Part shown: piece after piece, positions 36,861-45,061 of the stretch | Layout of the letters: every line of letters starts with the position of its first letter | How positions within the stretch are numbered: the first letter of the stretch is position 1 | Origin: Nocardia beijingensis NBRC 16342 | GTDB taxonomy: Bacteria > Actinomycetota > Actinomycetes > Mycobacteriales > Mycobacteriaceae | Direction of reading: 5' to 3' | NCBI RefSeq assembly: GCF_001612785.1 | Contig: NZ_BDBC01000014.1 | Coordinates: 33,737-97,736, forward strand | DNA length: 64,000 nucleotides | Notes under the pieces: generated by a model | The model's input: the letters and a program-made list of their open reading frames with translations, nothing else | The model's database searches: none | Told to the model about the DNA's origin: nothing | Position numbers and translations under genes: made by a program

Positions 36861-39011
36861 CTACTTGCGCAGCGAGGCCGGAACCTCGAAGCGCTCGCCG
36901 TAGGTCTTGGCGAGGTAGTCGGCACGCTCCACGAAGGCCTCCTGGCCACCGGGGTAACCGACGATGAACTGGTGCACACCACCGGTCCAGGCCGGGAAGC
37001 CGATGCCGAAGATCGAGCCGATGTTGGCGTCGGCGGTGGAGGTGAGCACGCCTTCGTCGAAGCACTTCTGGGTCTCGATCGCCTCCGCGAACAGCATGCG
37101 GTCGATCAGGTCCTGCAGCGGGACACCGAAGTCCGCCGTGGTCTTGAAGTGCTCACGCAGGCCCGGCCACAGACCGGTGCGCTTGCCGTTCTCGTCGTAC
37201 TCGTAGAAGCCCGCCTTCTCCAGGCGGCCCGGACGGCCCTCGGACACCATGTAGTCGATGACGTCCTGCGCCGGGTGCCGCTTGACGCCCAGAGTGGTGT
37301 CGCCCGCCTGCGCGGCTTCCAGGGTCTCCTTGGCGATCTTCTGCATGAGCTTCATGTTCAGCTCGTCCGACAGCTGCAGCGGCGCGGCCGGGTAGCCCGC
37401 CTGCAGACCGGCCTGCTCGATGGTGGCGGGCTCGATGCCCTCCTTGAGCATGGCGATCGCCTCGTTGACGAAGGTGCCGATCACGCGGGAGGTGAAGAAG
37501 CCGCGGCTGTCGTTGACGACGATCGGGGTCTTCTTGATCGCGAGGGTGTAGTCGAACACCCTGGCCAGCGCCTCGTCCGAGGTCTTCTCACCCTTGATGA
37601 TCTCCACCAGCGGCATCTTGTCGACCGGCGAGAAGAAGTGGATGCCGATGAAGTCCTCCTGGCGCTTCACGCCGGTCGCCAGACCGGTGATCGGCAGGGT
37701 GGAGGTGTTCGAGCCCAGCAGCGCGTCGGGGGTGACGATGTCCTCGATCTCCTGGAACACCTTGTGCTTGAGCTCGGTGTTCTCGAAGACGGCCTCGATG
37801 ACGAAGTCGACGCCGGCGAAGTCGGCCGCGTCCGCGGTCGGCTTGATCCGGTCCAGCAGCGCCTTGGACTTCTCCTCGGTGGTCTTGCCCCGGGAGAGGG
37901 CCTTGGCCTCGATCTTCTCGGAGTAGTTCTTGCCGCGCTCGGCCGCCTCGATCGAGACGTCCTTCAGCACGACCTCGTAGCCCGCCTTCGCGGAGACGTA
38001 CGCGATGCCCGCGCCCATCATGCCGGCGCCGAGCACGCCGACCTTCTTGATCTCCTTCTTCGGCACGTCCTTCGGACGCGAACCGCCGTTGTTGATCGTC
38101 TGCAGGTCGAAGAAGAACGCCTGGATCATGTTCTTCGCGACCGGGCCGGTGAGCAGGTGCACGAAGTAGCGGGACTCGATCAGCGACGCGTTGTCGATGT
38201 CGACCTGCGAGCCCTCGACCGCGGCGGACATGATCGCGCGCGGCGCGGGCATGTTCGCACCCTTGATCTGCTTGCGCAGGTTCGCGGGGAACGCGGGCAG
38301 GTTGGCCGCGAAGGCCGGGGAGGACGGGGTGCCGCCGGGGATCTTGAAGCCCTTCTTGTCCCAGGGCTGCACGCCGGCCTCGGGGTTGGCCTTGATCCAC
38401 GCCTTGGCGGCGGGAACCAGCTCCTCGATCGAGCCGACCAGCTCGTCGATCAGGCCGATCTCCTTGGCCTTGGCCGGCTTGTTGCGCTGGCCCTGCAGCA
38501 GCACCTGCATCAGGGCGTTCTGCAGGCCCAGCATGCGCACGGTGCGGATGATGCCGCCGCCCGCGGGCAGCAGGCCGAGGGTGGCCTCGGGCAGACCGAT
38601 CTGCGAACCGGGCACGTCCGCCGCGATGCGGTGGTGGGTGGCCAGCGCGATCTCCAGGCCGCCGCCGAGCGCCGCGCCGTTGATGGCGGCCACGACCGGC
38701 TTGCCGAGCTGCTCCAGGCGACGCAGGGCGCTCTTGATCTCGGTGAGCTCCTCCATCAGCGTCTGGGCGTCGTCCGGGCCGACCTTCATCATGTTCTTCA
38801 GGTCGCCGCCGGCGAAGAAAGTCTTCTTCGCCGAGGTCAGGACGACACCGGTGATGTTGTCCTTCTCCGCCTCCAGCCGGTCGACGGTGGCCGTCATCGA
38901 CTTCTTGTACAGCTCGTTCATCGTGTTGGCGCCCTGGTTCGGGTCGTCCATCGTCAGCACGACGATGCCGTCCGAATCCTGCTCCCAACCGATCATGTTG
39001 GTTTCGCTCAC
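36861..39011 (-). CDS. fadB: Fatty-acid oxidation complex alpha subunit (enoyl-CoA hydratase/3-hydroxyacyl-CoA dehydrogenase)
   Basis: A 716-residue bifunctional beta-oxidation enzyme. The N-terminal crotonase domain (1-190) has FFAGGDLKNM and AAINGAALGGGLEIALATHH for the oxyanion hole, plus the catalytic Glu in GLPEATLGLLPAGGG. The 3-hydroxyacyl-CoA dehydrogenase domains start near residue 310 with the NAD motif VGVLGAGMMGAGIAYVSA and include GIHFFSPVDKMPLVEII. GTG 39011 is preceded by aaggag. It follows fadA by 40 bp, so trifunctional enzyme subunits are co-expressed, as in Rv0860-Rv0859. Confidence 0.96.
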   Translation of the reverse strand: MSETNMIGWEQDSDGIVVLTMDDPNQGANTMNELYKKSMTATVDRLEAEKDNITGVVLTSAKKTFFAGGDLKNMMKVGPDDAQTLMEELTEIKSALRRLEQLGKPVVAAINGAALGGGLEIALATHHRIAADVPGSQIGLPEATLGLLPAGGGIIRTVRMLGLQNALMQVLLQGQRNKPAKAKEIGLIDELVGSIEELVPAAKAWIKANPEAGVQPWDKKGFKIPGGTPSSPAFAANLPAFPANLRKQIKGANMPAPRAIMSAAVEGSQVDIDNASLIESRYFVHLLTGPVAKNMIQAFFFDLQTINNGGSRPKDVPKKEIKKVGVLGAGMMGAGIAYVSAKAGYEVVLKDVSIEAAERGKNYSEKIEAKALSRGKTTEEKSKALLDRIKPTADAADFAGVDFVIEAVFENTELKHKVFQEIEDIVTPDALLGSNTSTLPITGLATGVKRQEDFIGIHFFSPVDKMPLVEIIKGEKTSDEALARVFDYTLAIKKTPIVVNDSRGFFTSRVIGTFVNEAIAMLKEGIEPATIEQAGLQAGYPAAPLQLSDELNMKLMQKIAKETLEAAQAGDTTLGVKRHPAQDVIDYMVSEGRPGRLEKAGFYEYDENGKRTGLWPGLREHFKTTADFGVPLQDLIDRMLFAEAIETQKCFDEGVLTSTADANIGSIFGIGFPAWTGGVHQFIVGYPGGQEAFVERADYLAKTYGERFEVPASLRK

Positions 39012-39051
39012 AGCTCTGTGTCTCCTTGAATTCTCAGCTGTCGGTTGGGGC

Positions 39052-40266
39052 TCAGACCCGCTCGATGATGGTGGCCACGCCCATGCCGCCACCGATGCAC
39101 AGGGTGATCAGCGCGTAGCGGCCGTTGCGGCGCTCCAGCTCGTCGACCATGGTGCCGGTGATCATCGCGCCGGTCGCGCCGAGCGGGTGGCCCATCGCGA
39201 TGGCGCCGCCGTTGACGTTCAGCTTCTCGTCCGGGATGTTCAGGTCCTTCTGGAACTTCAGCACCACGGAGGCGAACGCCTCGTTGATCTCGACCAGGTC
39301 GATGTCGTCGAGGGTCAGGCCCGCCTTGGCCAGCACCTTCTTCGAGGCCGGGGTCGGGCCGGTCAGCATGATGGTGGAGTCGGCGCCGCTGGTGGCGGTC
39401 GCGACGACGCGCGCACGCGGGGTCAGGCCGGAGGCCTTGCCCGCCTCTTCCGAACCGACGAGCACGAGCGCGGCGCCGTCGACGATGCCGGAGCTGTTGC
39501 CGCCGTGGTGGACGTGGTTGATCTTCTCCACGAAGTGGAACTTCTGCAGCGCCACCGCGTCGAAGCCGCCCATCTCACCGATCACGGCGAAGGAGGGCTG
39601 CAGCTTGGCCAGATCCTCGGCGGTGGTGCCGGGGCGCATGTGCTCGTCCTTGTCCAGCACGACGATGCCGTTCTGGTCCTTGACCGGGACGATCGACTTG
39701 GCGAAGTAGCCGCCGGTGGTGGCCTTGGCGGCCAGCTCCTGCGAGCGCACCGCGTAGGCGTCGACGTCGTCGCGGCTGAAGCCCTCGATGGTGGCGATCA
39801 GGTCGGCGGAGACGCCCTGCGGGACGAAGTAGGTGTCGTAGTTGGTGGCCGGGTCCAGCGCCCACGCGCCGCCGTCGGAGCCCATCGGCACGCGCGACAT
39901 GGACTCGACGCCACCGGCGATGACCAGGTCGTCGAAGCCGGAGCGCACCTTCTGGGCGGCGAGGTTGACCGCCTCGAGGCCGGAGGCGCAGAAGCGGTTG
40001 AGCTGGAAGCCGCCGACGGTGTCGGGCAGGCCGGCCACGGTGACCGCGGTACGGGCGATGTCCGCGCCCTGATCGCCGACCGGCGCCACCACGCCGAGGA
40101 TCAGGTCGGAGATCCGGTCCTCGTCGAGGTTGGGGAAGCGGCCGCGCAGTTCCTGGATCAGACCAACAGTCAGGTCGATCGGCTTGACCGAGTGCAGCGA
40201 GCCGTTCTTCTTGCCACGGCCGCGCGGAGTGCGGATGGCCTCGTAAATGTAGGCCTCTGTGGTCAT
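39052..40266 (-). CDS. fadA: Acetyl-CoA C-acyltransferase (thiolase)
   Basis: A 404-residue thiolase completing beta-oxidation by cleaving 3-ketoacyl-CoA. The nucleophile Cys is in [14 protein letters not shown] near residue 93. The second catalytic block is [18 protein letters not shown] and the third is [13 protein letters not shown], holding the His and the acid/base Cys. It pairs with FadB to form the alpha2beta2 complex typical of this operon. ATG 40266 has aaggaac upstream. Its predicted leader is unusually long, about 265 nt, and contains a tandem repeat. Confidence 0.95.
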   Translation of the reverse strand: MTTEAYIYEAIRTPRGRGKKNGSLHSVKPIDLTVGLIQELRGRFPNLDEDRISDLILGVVAPVGDQGADIARTAVTVAGLPDTVGGFQLNRFCASGLEAVNLAAQKVRSGFDDLVIAGGVESMSRVPMGSDGGAWALDPATNYDTYFVPQGVSADLIATIEGFSRDDVDAYAVRSQELAAKATTGGYFAKSIVPVKDQNGIVVLDKDEHMRPGTTAEDLAKLQPSFAVIGEMGGFDAVALQKFHFVEKINHVHHGGNSSGIVDGAALVLVGSEEAGKASGLTPRARVVATATSGADSTIMLTGPTPASKKVLAKAGLTLDDIDLVEINEAFASVVLKFQKDLNIPDEKLNVNGGAIAMGHPLGATGAMITGTMVDELERRNGRYALITLCIGGGMGVATIIERV

Positions 40267-40290
40267 GGAGTGTTCCTTCCTCAATTGCGG

Positions 40291-40367
40291 CGGCCGGACG
40301 TTCGTCCGTCCGAGCGCTTCTGTGCGGTCGGCCGGTACGTTCGTCCGTCCGAGCGCTCCTATGCGGC
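40291..40367. repeat. Tandem 38/39-bp direct repeat in the fadA leader
   Basis: Two adjacent copies (40291-40328 and 40329-40367) share CGGCCGG and a 21-bp core (40298-40318 and 40337-40357) and then diverge slightly. In the first copy, CGGACG-TT-CGTCCG forms an inverted repeat; the second carries one extra T. The position, 24 bp upstream of the fadA ATG, suggests a duplicated regulatory site or leader hairpin. Confidence 0.8.
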
Positions 40368-40538
40368 GACACCGCGGGTGCGGTATGGCTGCGGCTGACC
40401 TCGCCGACCGGCCTTGCGGCCGCCCGTTCCTAACGCTGTACAAAACCAGGCAGGCAAGGACGGACGCACGGCCAGGTCGCCCGTACGCCTGGGCATACCA
40501 TAGAACGTCGGCGTACCGAAGCTCCCGGCTACCCGTCC

Positions 40539-40568
40539 ATACTACCGTGGAGTGCGAACTCCGGTTAA
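40539..40568 (-). promoter_or_regulatory. Candidate fadAB promoter
   Basis: On the minus strand, TTAACC (40568-40563), 18 bp, TAGTAT (40544-40539). The good -10 and spacing make this the best promoter in the 327-bp gap. The region just upstream (40571-40581, taacgtcgtga) resembles the TetR half-site repeated before mmpL. Confidence 0.45.
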
Positions 40569-40593
40569 CTTAACGTCGTGAGAGCGGTGGTTG

Positions 40594-43500
40594 TCAACCA
40601 TCCAGCCGTGTGGCACCCAGCTCACTCTTCAGCAATTCGAGAGCGACCTCGTCCGGGTCGCGCCGGTCGCCGGGAGCCACCGGATCGGCCGCCGCGGCCA
40701 TCATCTCCTGCTCCTCTTCCGGGGTGGAGGCGGGAATGACCCTGGCGCGGTCCCAGTCCTGGTCGGCCGCCGGGGCGTCCGCACTCGGCGCGGCGTCGTA
40801 CCGCGGATAGTCCGCGGGCCCCGGGTCGTCGGGTAGGTCGGGGTAGTCGGGCGGCGGGATATCGTCGTCCGCCGGATACGGGCGCTGGTCGGAGCCGCCG
40901 GGCCGGGAACGCCCCGCGCCGCCCGCCTTGTCGGCGTTCGCGTTCTTCGCCTGGCTCGGGCGGGAGAAGCGCGGCGCGGGCGCGGCCGTGCCGCGGCTCG
41001 CCGCGTTGCCGGATTCACGTCCCGGCTGGTTGCCCGCCTGCCCGCGGGTCCGGTTCGCCGCCCCGCCCGAGCGCGGAGCCGCGGCGGGCCGTTGCGGCGC
41101 GCCGCCCGCCTCCCAGCGCACCTCGTGGTCGCGCCCGAGCACCGCCCGCACCGCCGACCGGACCGCCTCGAGATTGCGCGGATCGGACAGGCGCTGGGCC
41201 AGCGGCGCGTGCTGGTGGGCGAAGACGATCACCTCGCCCTCCACCCTGGCGACGGACGCACCGGCGAGCATCGCCTGCACGGCCGCACCGAATTCACGCA
41301 CCTTGGCCCGAATATCCGCCCACGCGGCTTCCACTTCACGCAACAGATCACCGCTCGGCACGGCAGCGGGACCGACGGCAGGCTCCGGCGCGGACGTGGG
41401 GGCGGCCGGTGCGTCGGACCGATCTCGATCGGCCTGCCCGGCGACAGGGGTCCGGGCGGCGCCCTGATCGCGCCGGGCAGCGGCATCCCGCGCCGCACCG
41501 AAGTCGGCCACACCCTGATCGCGCCCGGCGGCCACATCCCGCCCCGCACCCGAATCGGTGCCACCGTGACCACTCCCCGCAGCCACATCTCGCCCCACGC
41601 TGGAGTCGGCCACCCCCAGATCGCGCCCAGCAGCCGCACCCCGCGCCGCACCGGAGTCGGCCACGCCCTGATCGCGCCCTGCGGCTACATCCCGCCCCGC
41701 ACCCGAATCGGTGCCACCGTGACCACTCCCCGCAGCCACATCTCGCCCCACGCTGGAGTCGGCCACGCCCAGATCGCGCCCAACAGCCGCACTGGAGTCG
41801 GCGACACTGTGACTACGCCCAGCAGCCGGATCGGCGGTATGCGACGCCGCCTGCGCGCCCGCCGCCCGGGAACCCGTTGCTTGCGCCGACGGCCGCGCTG
41901 CGGCGTCGGAGGGGTGTTGCGCCGCAGCCGATTCGGGAGAACCTGCGCGGCTCGCCGCGTCACCGGTCGGCCCGGAAGGCACAGGCATGGAGCCCGGCAG
42001 GTCGGCCGACCCGACCGTCGAGGCACTCCGCTCAGCGGTCGCGCTCGACCCTTCCGCTGACATCCCCCCTGCCGACCCGCTCTCGGACAGCGCAGCAGAC
42101 TCCGGTCGCAGAACCGGAACAGCCGGATCCGCGCCGCCTTCCGACTCCGCGGCCGACGCGATCGATACTTCGGAAAGCTCACCACCGGCAGGCATCGGCC
42201 GACTCGCGGATGCCCCACCACCGGCAGCCGGTCCGCTACCTGGCGCCGCCACACCGGAGCCTGCCGCGCCATCACCTGGCCCGTCACCGATCTGCGCTGA
42301 GCGCTCAGCGATCTCGGCCTCAGCGGACGATCCCGCAGCGGACACCGGCCCCTCGGGACCACCGCTCTGCGCCGGACCGTTCGCGGGAGCGGCGCCACCA
42401 GATCCAGCCGCGCCCTCCGAGCGGCCGCGGCTCTCACGGCGAATCGCGGCCAGCGCCTCCGCACCCCGGCGACGCGGCGGTTCCGACGGCGCACCGGCCA
42501 CCGACGGCGGCACGGGAGCAGCCCCGGGCGCGGCCGAAGCCGGGGCGATGGAACCACCGGCCAGACCGCGCTCTAGCCGCTCCAGCCGTTGCAGGGTGGC
42601 GGATTCCGCGTCGGACACCGAGGGCAGCAGCATGCGCGCGCACACGACTTCGAGCAGCAGTCGTGGCGCCGTGGCGCCGCGCATCTCCCCGAGACCTTCG
42701 TGCAGCAGCTGGGCGTAACGGGTCAGCGTGGCCGAACCCAATCGCTCGGCTTGGTCGCGCATCCGGTCGAGCACGTCGCCTGGGCCGGTGACCAGGCCGC
42801 GGTCGGTGGCGTCGGGCACCGCACGCAGCAGGATCAGGTCGCGGAAGCGATCGAGCAGGTCGGCGGCGAAACGGCGCGGATCGTGACCGGCCTCCATCAC
42901 CCGGTCGACGGTGCCGAACAACGCGGCGCCGTCGTAGGCGGCCAGCGCCTCGACCGCGTCATCGATCAGCGCCACGTCGGTCACGCCGAGCAGGGAGACC
43001 GCGCGGGCGTACGTGACACCCTCGGGGCCCGCGCCCGCGAGCAGTTGGTCCAGCACGCTCAGGCTGTCGCGCGGCGAACCGCCGCCCGCGCGAATCACCA
43101 AGGGGTACACCGCTTCTTCGACCGGCACGTGCTCCTGCTCGCAGATCCGTCCGAGCAGTCCGCGCATGGTGGCCGGCGGCAGCAGCCGGAACGGATAGTG
43201 ATGCGTGCGCGAACGGATGGTCGGCAGCACCTTGTCGGGCTCGGTGGTCGCGAAGATGAAGATCAGGTGGGCAGGCGGCTCCTCGACGATCTTGAGCAGC
43301 GCGTTGAATCCCGCCGTGGTCACCATGTGCGCCTCGTCGACGATGAACACGCGGTACCTGGACTCCGCGGGCGCGTAGAAGGCGCGGTCGCGCAATTCCC
43401 TGGTGTCGTCGACGCCGCCGTGGCTCGCGGCGTCGAGTTCGATGACGTCCAGGTTGCCCGGGCCGCCCGGCCCGAGCGCCACGCACGACGGGCAGGTGCC

Positions 43501-43710
43501 GCACGGCGTCGAAGTGGGCCCGTCCACGCAGTTCAGCGAGCGGGCGAGGATGCGCGCGGAGGACGTCTTGCCGCAGCCGCGTGGACCGGAGAACAGATAG
43601 GCATGACTGATCCGCCCCGTGTCGAGCGCGGTGCTCAGCGGGTCGGTGACGTGCTCCTGACCCACCACCTCAGCGAACGTTGCCGGTCGGTACTTCCGGT
43701 ACAGAGCCAC
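40594..43710 (-). CDS. dnaX: DNA polymerase III gamma/tau subunit, unusually long
   Basis: This 1038-residue clamp-loader ATPase is well above the roughly 580 residues of M. tuberculosis DnaZX. Residues 1-370 are the AAA+ core: GPRGCGKTS P-loop, the zinc module CVDGPTSTPCGTCPSC, VDEAHM and FATTEPDKVLPTIRSR with its SRC-type arginine finger. Residues about 400-850 are a Gly/Ala/Ser/Pro-rich linker with internal repeats. A tau-type domain follows (VEAAWADIRAKVREFGAAVQ) and a Pro/Asp-rich tail. GTG 43710 has TAACCT 6 nt upstream, so the mRNA is probably leaderless. No gamma-frameshift signal was recognised. Confidence 0.95.
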   Translation of the reverse strand: MALYRKYRPATFAEVVGQEHVTDPLSTALDTGRISHAYLFSGPRGCGKTSSARILARSLNCVDGPTSTPCGTCPSCVALGPGGPGNLDVIELDAASHGGVDDTRELRDRAFYAPAESRYRVFIVDEAHMVTTAGFNALLKIVEEPPAHLIFIFATTEPDKVLPTIRSRTHHYPFRLLPPATMRGLLGRICEQEHVPVEEAVYPLVIRAGGGSPRDSLSVLDQLLAGAGPEGVTYARAVSLLGVTDVALIDDAVEALAAYDGAALFGTVDRVMEAGHDPRRFAADLLDRFRDLILLRAVPDATDRGLVTGPGDVLDRMRDQAERLGSATLTRYAQLLHEGLGEMRGATAPRLLLEVVCARMLLPSVSDAESATLQRLERLERGLAGGSIAPASAAPGAAPVPPSVAGAPSEPPRRRGAEALAAIRRESRGRSEGAAGSGGAAPANGPAQSGGPEGPVSAAGSSAEAEIAERSAQIGDGPGDGAAGSGVAAPGSGPAAGGGASASRPMPAGGELSEVSIASAAESEGGADPAVPVLRPESAALSESGSAGGMSAEGSSATAERSASTVGSADLPGSMPVPSGPTGDAASRAGSPESAAAQHPSDAAARPSAQATGSRAAGAQAASHTADPAAGRSHSVADSSAAVGRDLGVADSSVGRDVAAGSGHGGTDSGAGRDVAAGRDQGVADSGAARGAAAGRDLGVADSSVGRDVAAGSGHGGTDSGAGRDVAAGRDQGVADFGAARDAAARRDQGAARTPVAGQADRDRSDAPAAPTSAPEPAVGPAAVPSGDLLREVEAAWADIRAKVREFGAAVQAMLAGASVARVEGEVIVFAHQHAPLAQRLSDPRNLEAVRSAVRAVLGRDHEVRWEAGGAPQRPAAAPRSGGAANRTRGQAGNQPGRESGNAASRGTAAPAPRFSRPSQAKNANADKAGGAGRSRPGGSDQRPYPADDDIPPPDYPDLPDDPGPADYPRYDAAPSADAPAADQDWDRARVIPASTPEEEQEMMAAAADPVAPGDRRDPDEVALELLKSELGATRLDG
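41480..41785. repeat. 153-bp tandem repeat inside dnaX
   Basis: Two nearly identical 51-codon units (about residues 642-744), with GRDVAAGSGHGGTDSGAG and GRDQGVAD in each. For example, cccgccccgcacccgaatcg recurs exactly at 41538 and 41691, a 153-bp offset. Shorter imperfect copies flank both sides. The repeat preserves frame and lies in the disordered linker. Confidence 0.85.
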
Positions 43711-43788
43711 GGCCAGAGGTTACCGGCGACCACCGACACGCACATGCCCGCCCTTCGCCCCGGTCAGCGGCCCGCGGACGGCCAAGAA

Positions 43789-43804
43789 TGTGATGCAAGT
43801 CACA
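43789..43804. promoter_or_regulatory. CRP-family consensus site
   Basis: TGTGATGCAAGTCACA is a perfect TGTGA-N6-TCACA dyad, the consensus of cAMP receptor proteins such as mycobacterial Crp and corynebacterial GlxR. It is centred about 87 bp upstream of the predicted leaderless dnaX start, a plausible activator position. It also lies 359 bp upstream of the divergent gene at 44163. Confidence 0.65.
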
Positions 43805-43978
43805 ACCTACGCGCTGTCTTCTTCGGCGGCCGACTGGGACATGCCCAGCAGCAACCTTAGAGCTATCGCTCATGCTGCGTGAGCGAATACCGGACGCACC
43901 CGCCGCGGCATCCCGCCCGGGCCGGAAAAGATGGACTCACACCCCGATTTACCTCGACTTTTTGGAAATAACGAAACC

Positions 43979-44091
43979 GTCACCATGGGTGACATGGATG
44001 CAATCGTCTGGCTAACGTGGCAGACGGCAACTTCGGTAGCCAAACCTTCATCAGGTTGGTGACCCCGGCCGGTCCCTCATCCCGACCGGGG
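43979..44091 (+). promoter_or_regulatory. Structured leader of four successive hairpins
   Basis: Four stems occur in 113 nt: GTCACC/GGTGAC (43979-43993), CGTCTG/CAGACG (44005-44026), AACCT/AGGTT (44043-44057) and an imperfect CCCCGG-CGG/CCG-CCGGGG (44063-44091). The gene starting at 44163 follows. The surrounding sequence is less GC-rich than coding DNA. It does not match cyclic-di-AMP, cyclic-di-GMP, cobalamin or SAM riboswitch cores that I know. It could be an uncharacterised cis-regulatory RNA or a small RNA. Confidence 0.4.
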
Positions 44092-44162
44092 CACAACCAG
44101 CAAAGCTCGGCCCACGGGTGACCAGCGCCAATTCCCCCACTTACACCGGAGGATTGTCCACC

Positions 44163-44981
44163 GTGTCGTGTGACGACATCGCCGCCGCCTGGCTGTCCAG
44201 CACCGATTTCGCCGGCGACCGCTCCGCCGTCGCCCTCTTGAGCCGCGCCATCAGCCCCCAGGAGTTCGCGATCAAGCGCGACTCGCTGCCGGTGACCGCG
44301 GCCGCCGATCCCGCCACCGCCGCCGCCATCCTCGAACTCCTCGAACGCGGCCAGGTGCCGACCATGGCGGCGATCCGCACGCTGACCGCGCAGAACGAGA
44401 TGCGCCGCGAGGCCGAGCGCATCGAACGTCTCGGCCGCCGCGCCCAGCGCAGCATCGACGACTTCGGCCGGGTGCTCGCCAAACTGGCGGACGCGCACTG
44501 GACCGCGCACGGCTACGGTCCCACCCGCCGCGACGTACTGTGCACCGAACAGATCATGACGCTGATCCGCACCCGCGTCGGCAATATCGCGCCGTCGGCG
44601 GTCAAACATCTCTGGCTCATCGAGCGGGCCCAGCGCGCGGGGTGGATCGCCTCCAACGCCAATCCCCGGTCCCTGTGCGCCGGGCGGCGTTTCTACGCCG
44701 CCCAGTACGGCAATCGGGTGTCGTTGCGCCCGGTGAACACCATCGGCACCGTGATCGCGACGTATCTCGCGGACTACCAGGCCGAACACGGCCGCCCGCC
44801 GCGCTGGTCGGTGGTCGCCCAGGAACTGCGGGACGACCGGGGCCGCCGGATCTTCCACAACACCGCCGACGCTCGCGCGCAGCAACTGTGGCTGACCACC
44901 GCGGAGTGGGTGGAGATGCACGACGACCTTCCGGTGCCCGGCCGCAGAGGCCTGCGGGCGATCCGCAAGTTCCGCGGCTAG
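44163..44981 (+). CDS. Unknown protein with two similar winged-helix-like halves
   Basis: A 272-residue soluble protein. GTG 44163 is chosen because ggagga lies 9 nt upstream; an in-frame GTG at 44118 is possible. An N-terminal helical part (1-105) is followed by two related segments: AHGYGPTRRDVL...KHLWLIERAQRAGW...SLCAGRRFY and EHGRPPRWSVVAQEL...QQLWLTTAEWVEM...GLRAIRKF. Each has a G-x-x-P turn, a helix, the LWL motif and a basic end, as in a winged helix. DNA binding is therefore possible. I recognise no named family. Confidence 0.7.
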   Translation: MSCDDIAAAWLSSTDFAGDRSAVALLSRAISPQEFAIKRDSLPVTAAADPATAAAILELLERGQVPTMAAIRTLTAQNEMRREAERIERLGRRAQRSIDDFGRVLAKLADAHWTAHGYGPTRRDVLCTEQIMTLIRTRVGNIAPSAVKHLWLIERAQRAGWIASNANPRSLCAGRRFYAAQYGNRVSLRPVNTIGTVIATYLADYQAEHGRPPRWSVVAQELRDDRGRRIFHNTADARAQQLWLTTAEWVEMHDDLPVPGRRGLRAIRKFRG

Positions 44982-45002
44982 TTTCAGGGCCCACCGTGGC
45001 GG

Positions 45003-45046
45003 TCGACACCTTAGGTTAACGGCGTTACTCTAACGTCGTTAACCTA
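45003..45046 (+). promoter_or_regulatory. mmpL promoter covered by a double TetR-type operator
   Basis: TCGACA (45003-45008), 17 bp, TACTCT (45026-45031). Two palindromes TAACGGCGTTA (45017-45027) and TAACGTCGTTA (45031-45041) lie 14 bp apart on the same DNA face. They also form one 16-3-16 dyad (45012-45046) with a single mismatch. Binding would hide the -10, so repression by the TetR protein encoded at the end of this operon is expected. Confidence 0.8.
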
Positions 45047-45061
45047 GCGAGCGGAGCCGCG

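Noticed and set aside
36843..39029. Long frame opposite fadB (over 700 codons)
   Set aside because: An antisense shadow of the high-GC fadB gene, low complexity (Leu/Arg/Gly/Asp) and without a plausible start signal.
41480..41785. CRISPR-like array
   Set aside because: The repeats are in frame within dnaX, are contiguous at 153 bp, and have no spacer structure or cas genes.
43979..44120. Known riboswitch (cyclic-di-AMP, cyclic-di-GMP, cobalamin, SAM) in the 44-kb leader
   Set aside because: GGTAGCC and GGCTAAC fragments recall these classes, but the conserved cores and their order are missing.
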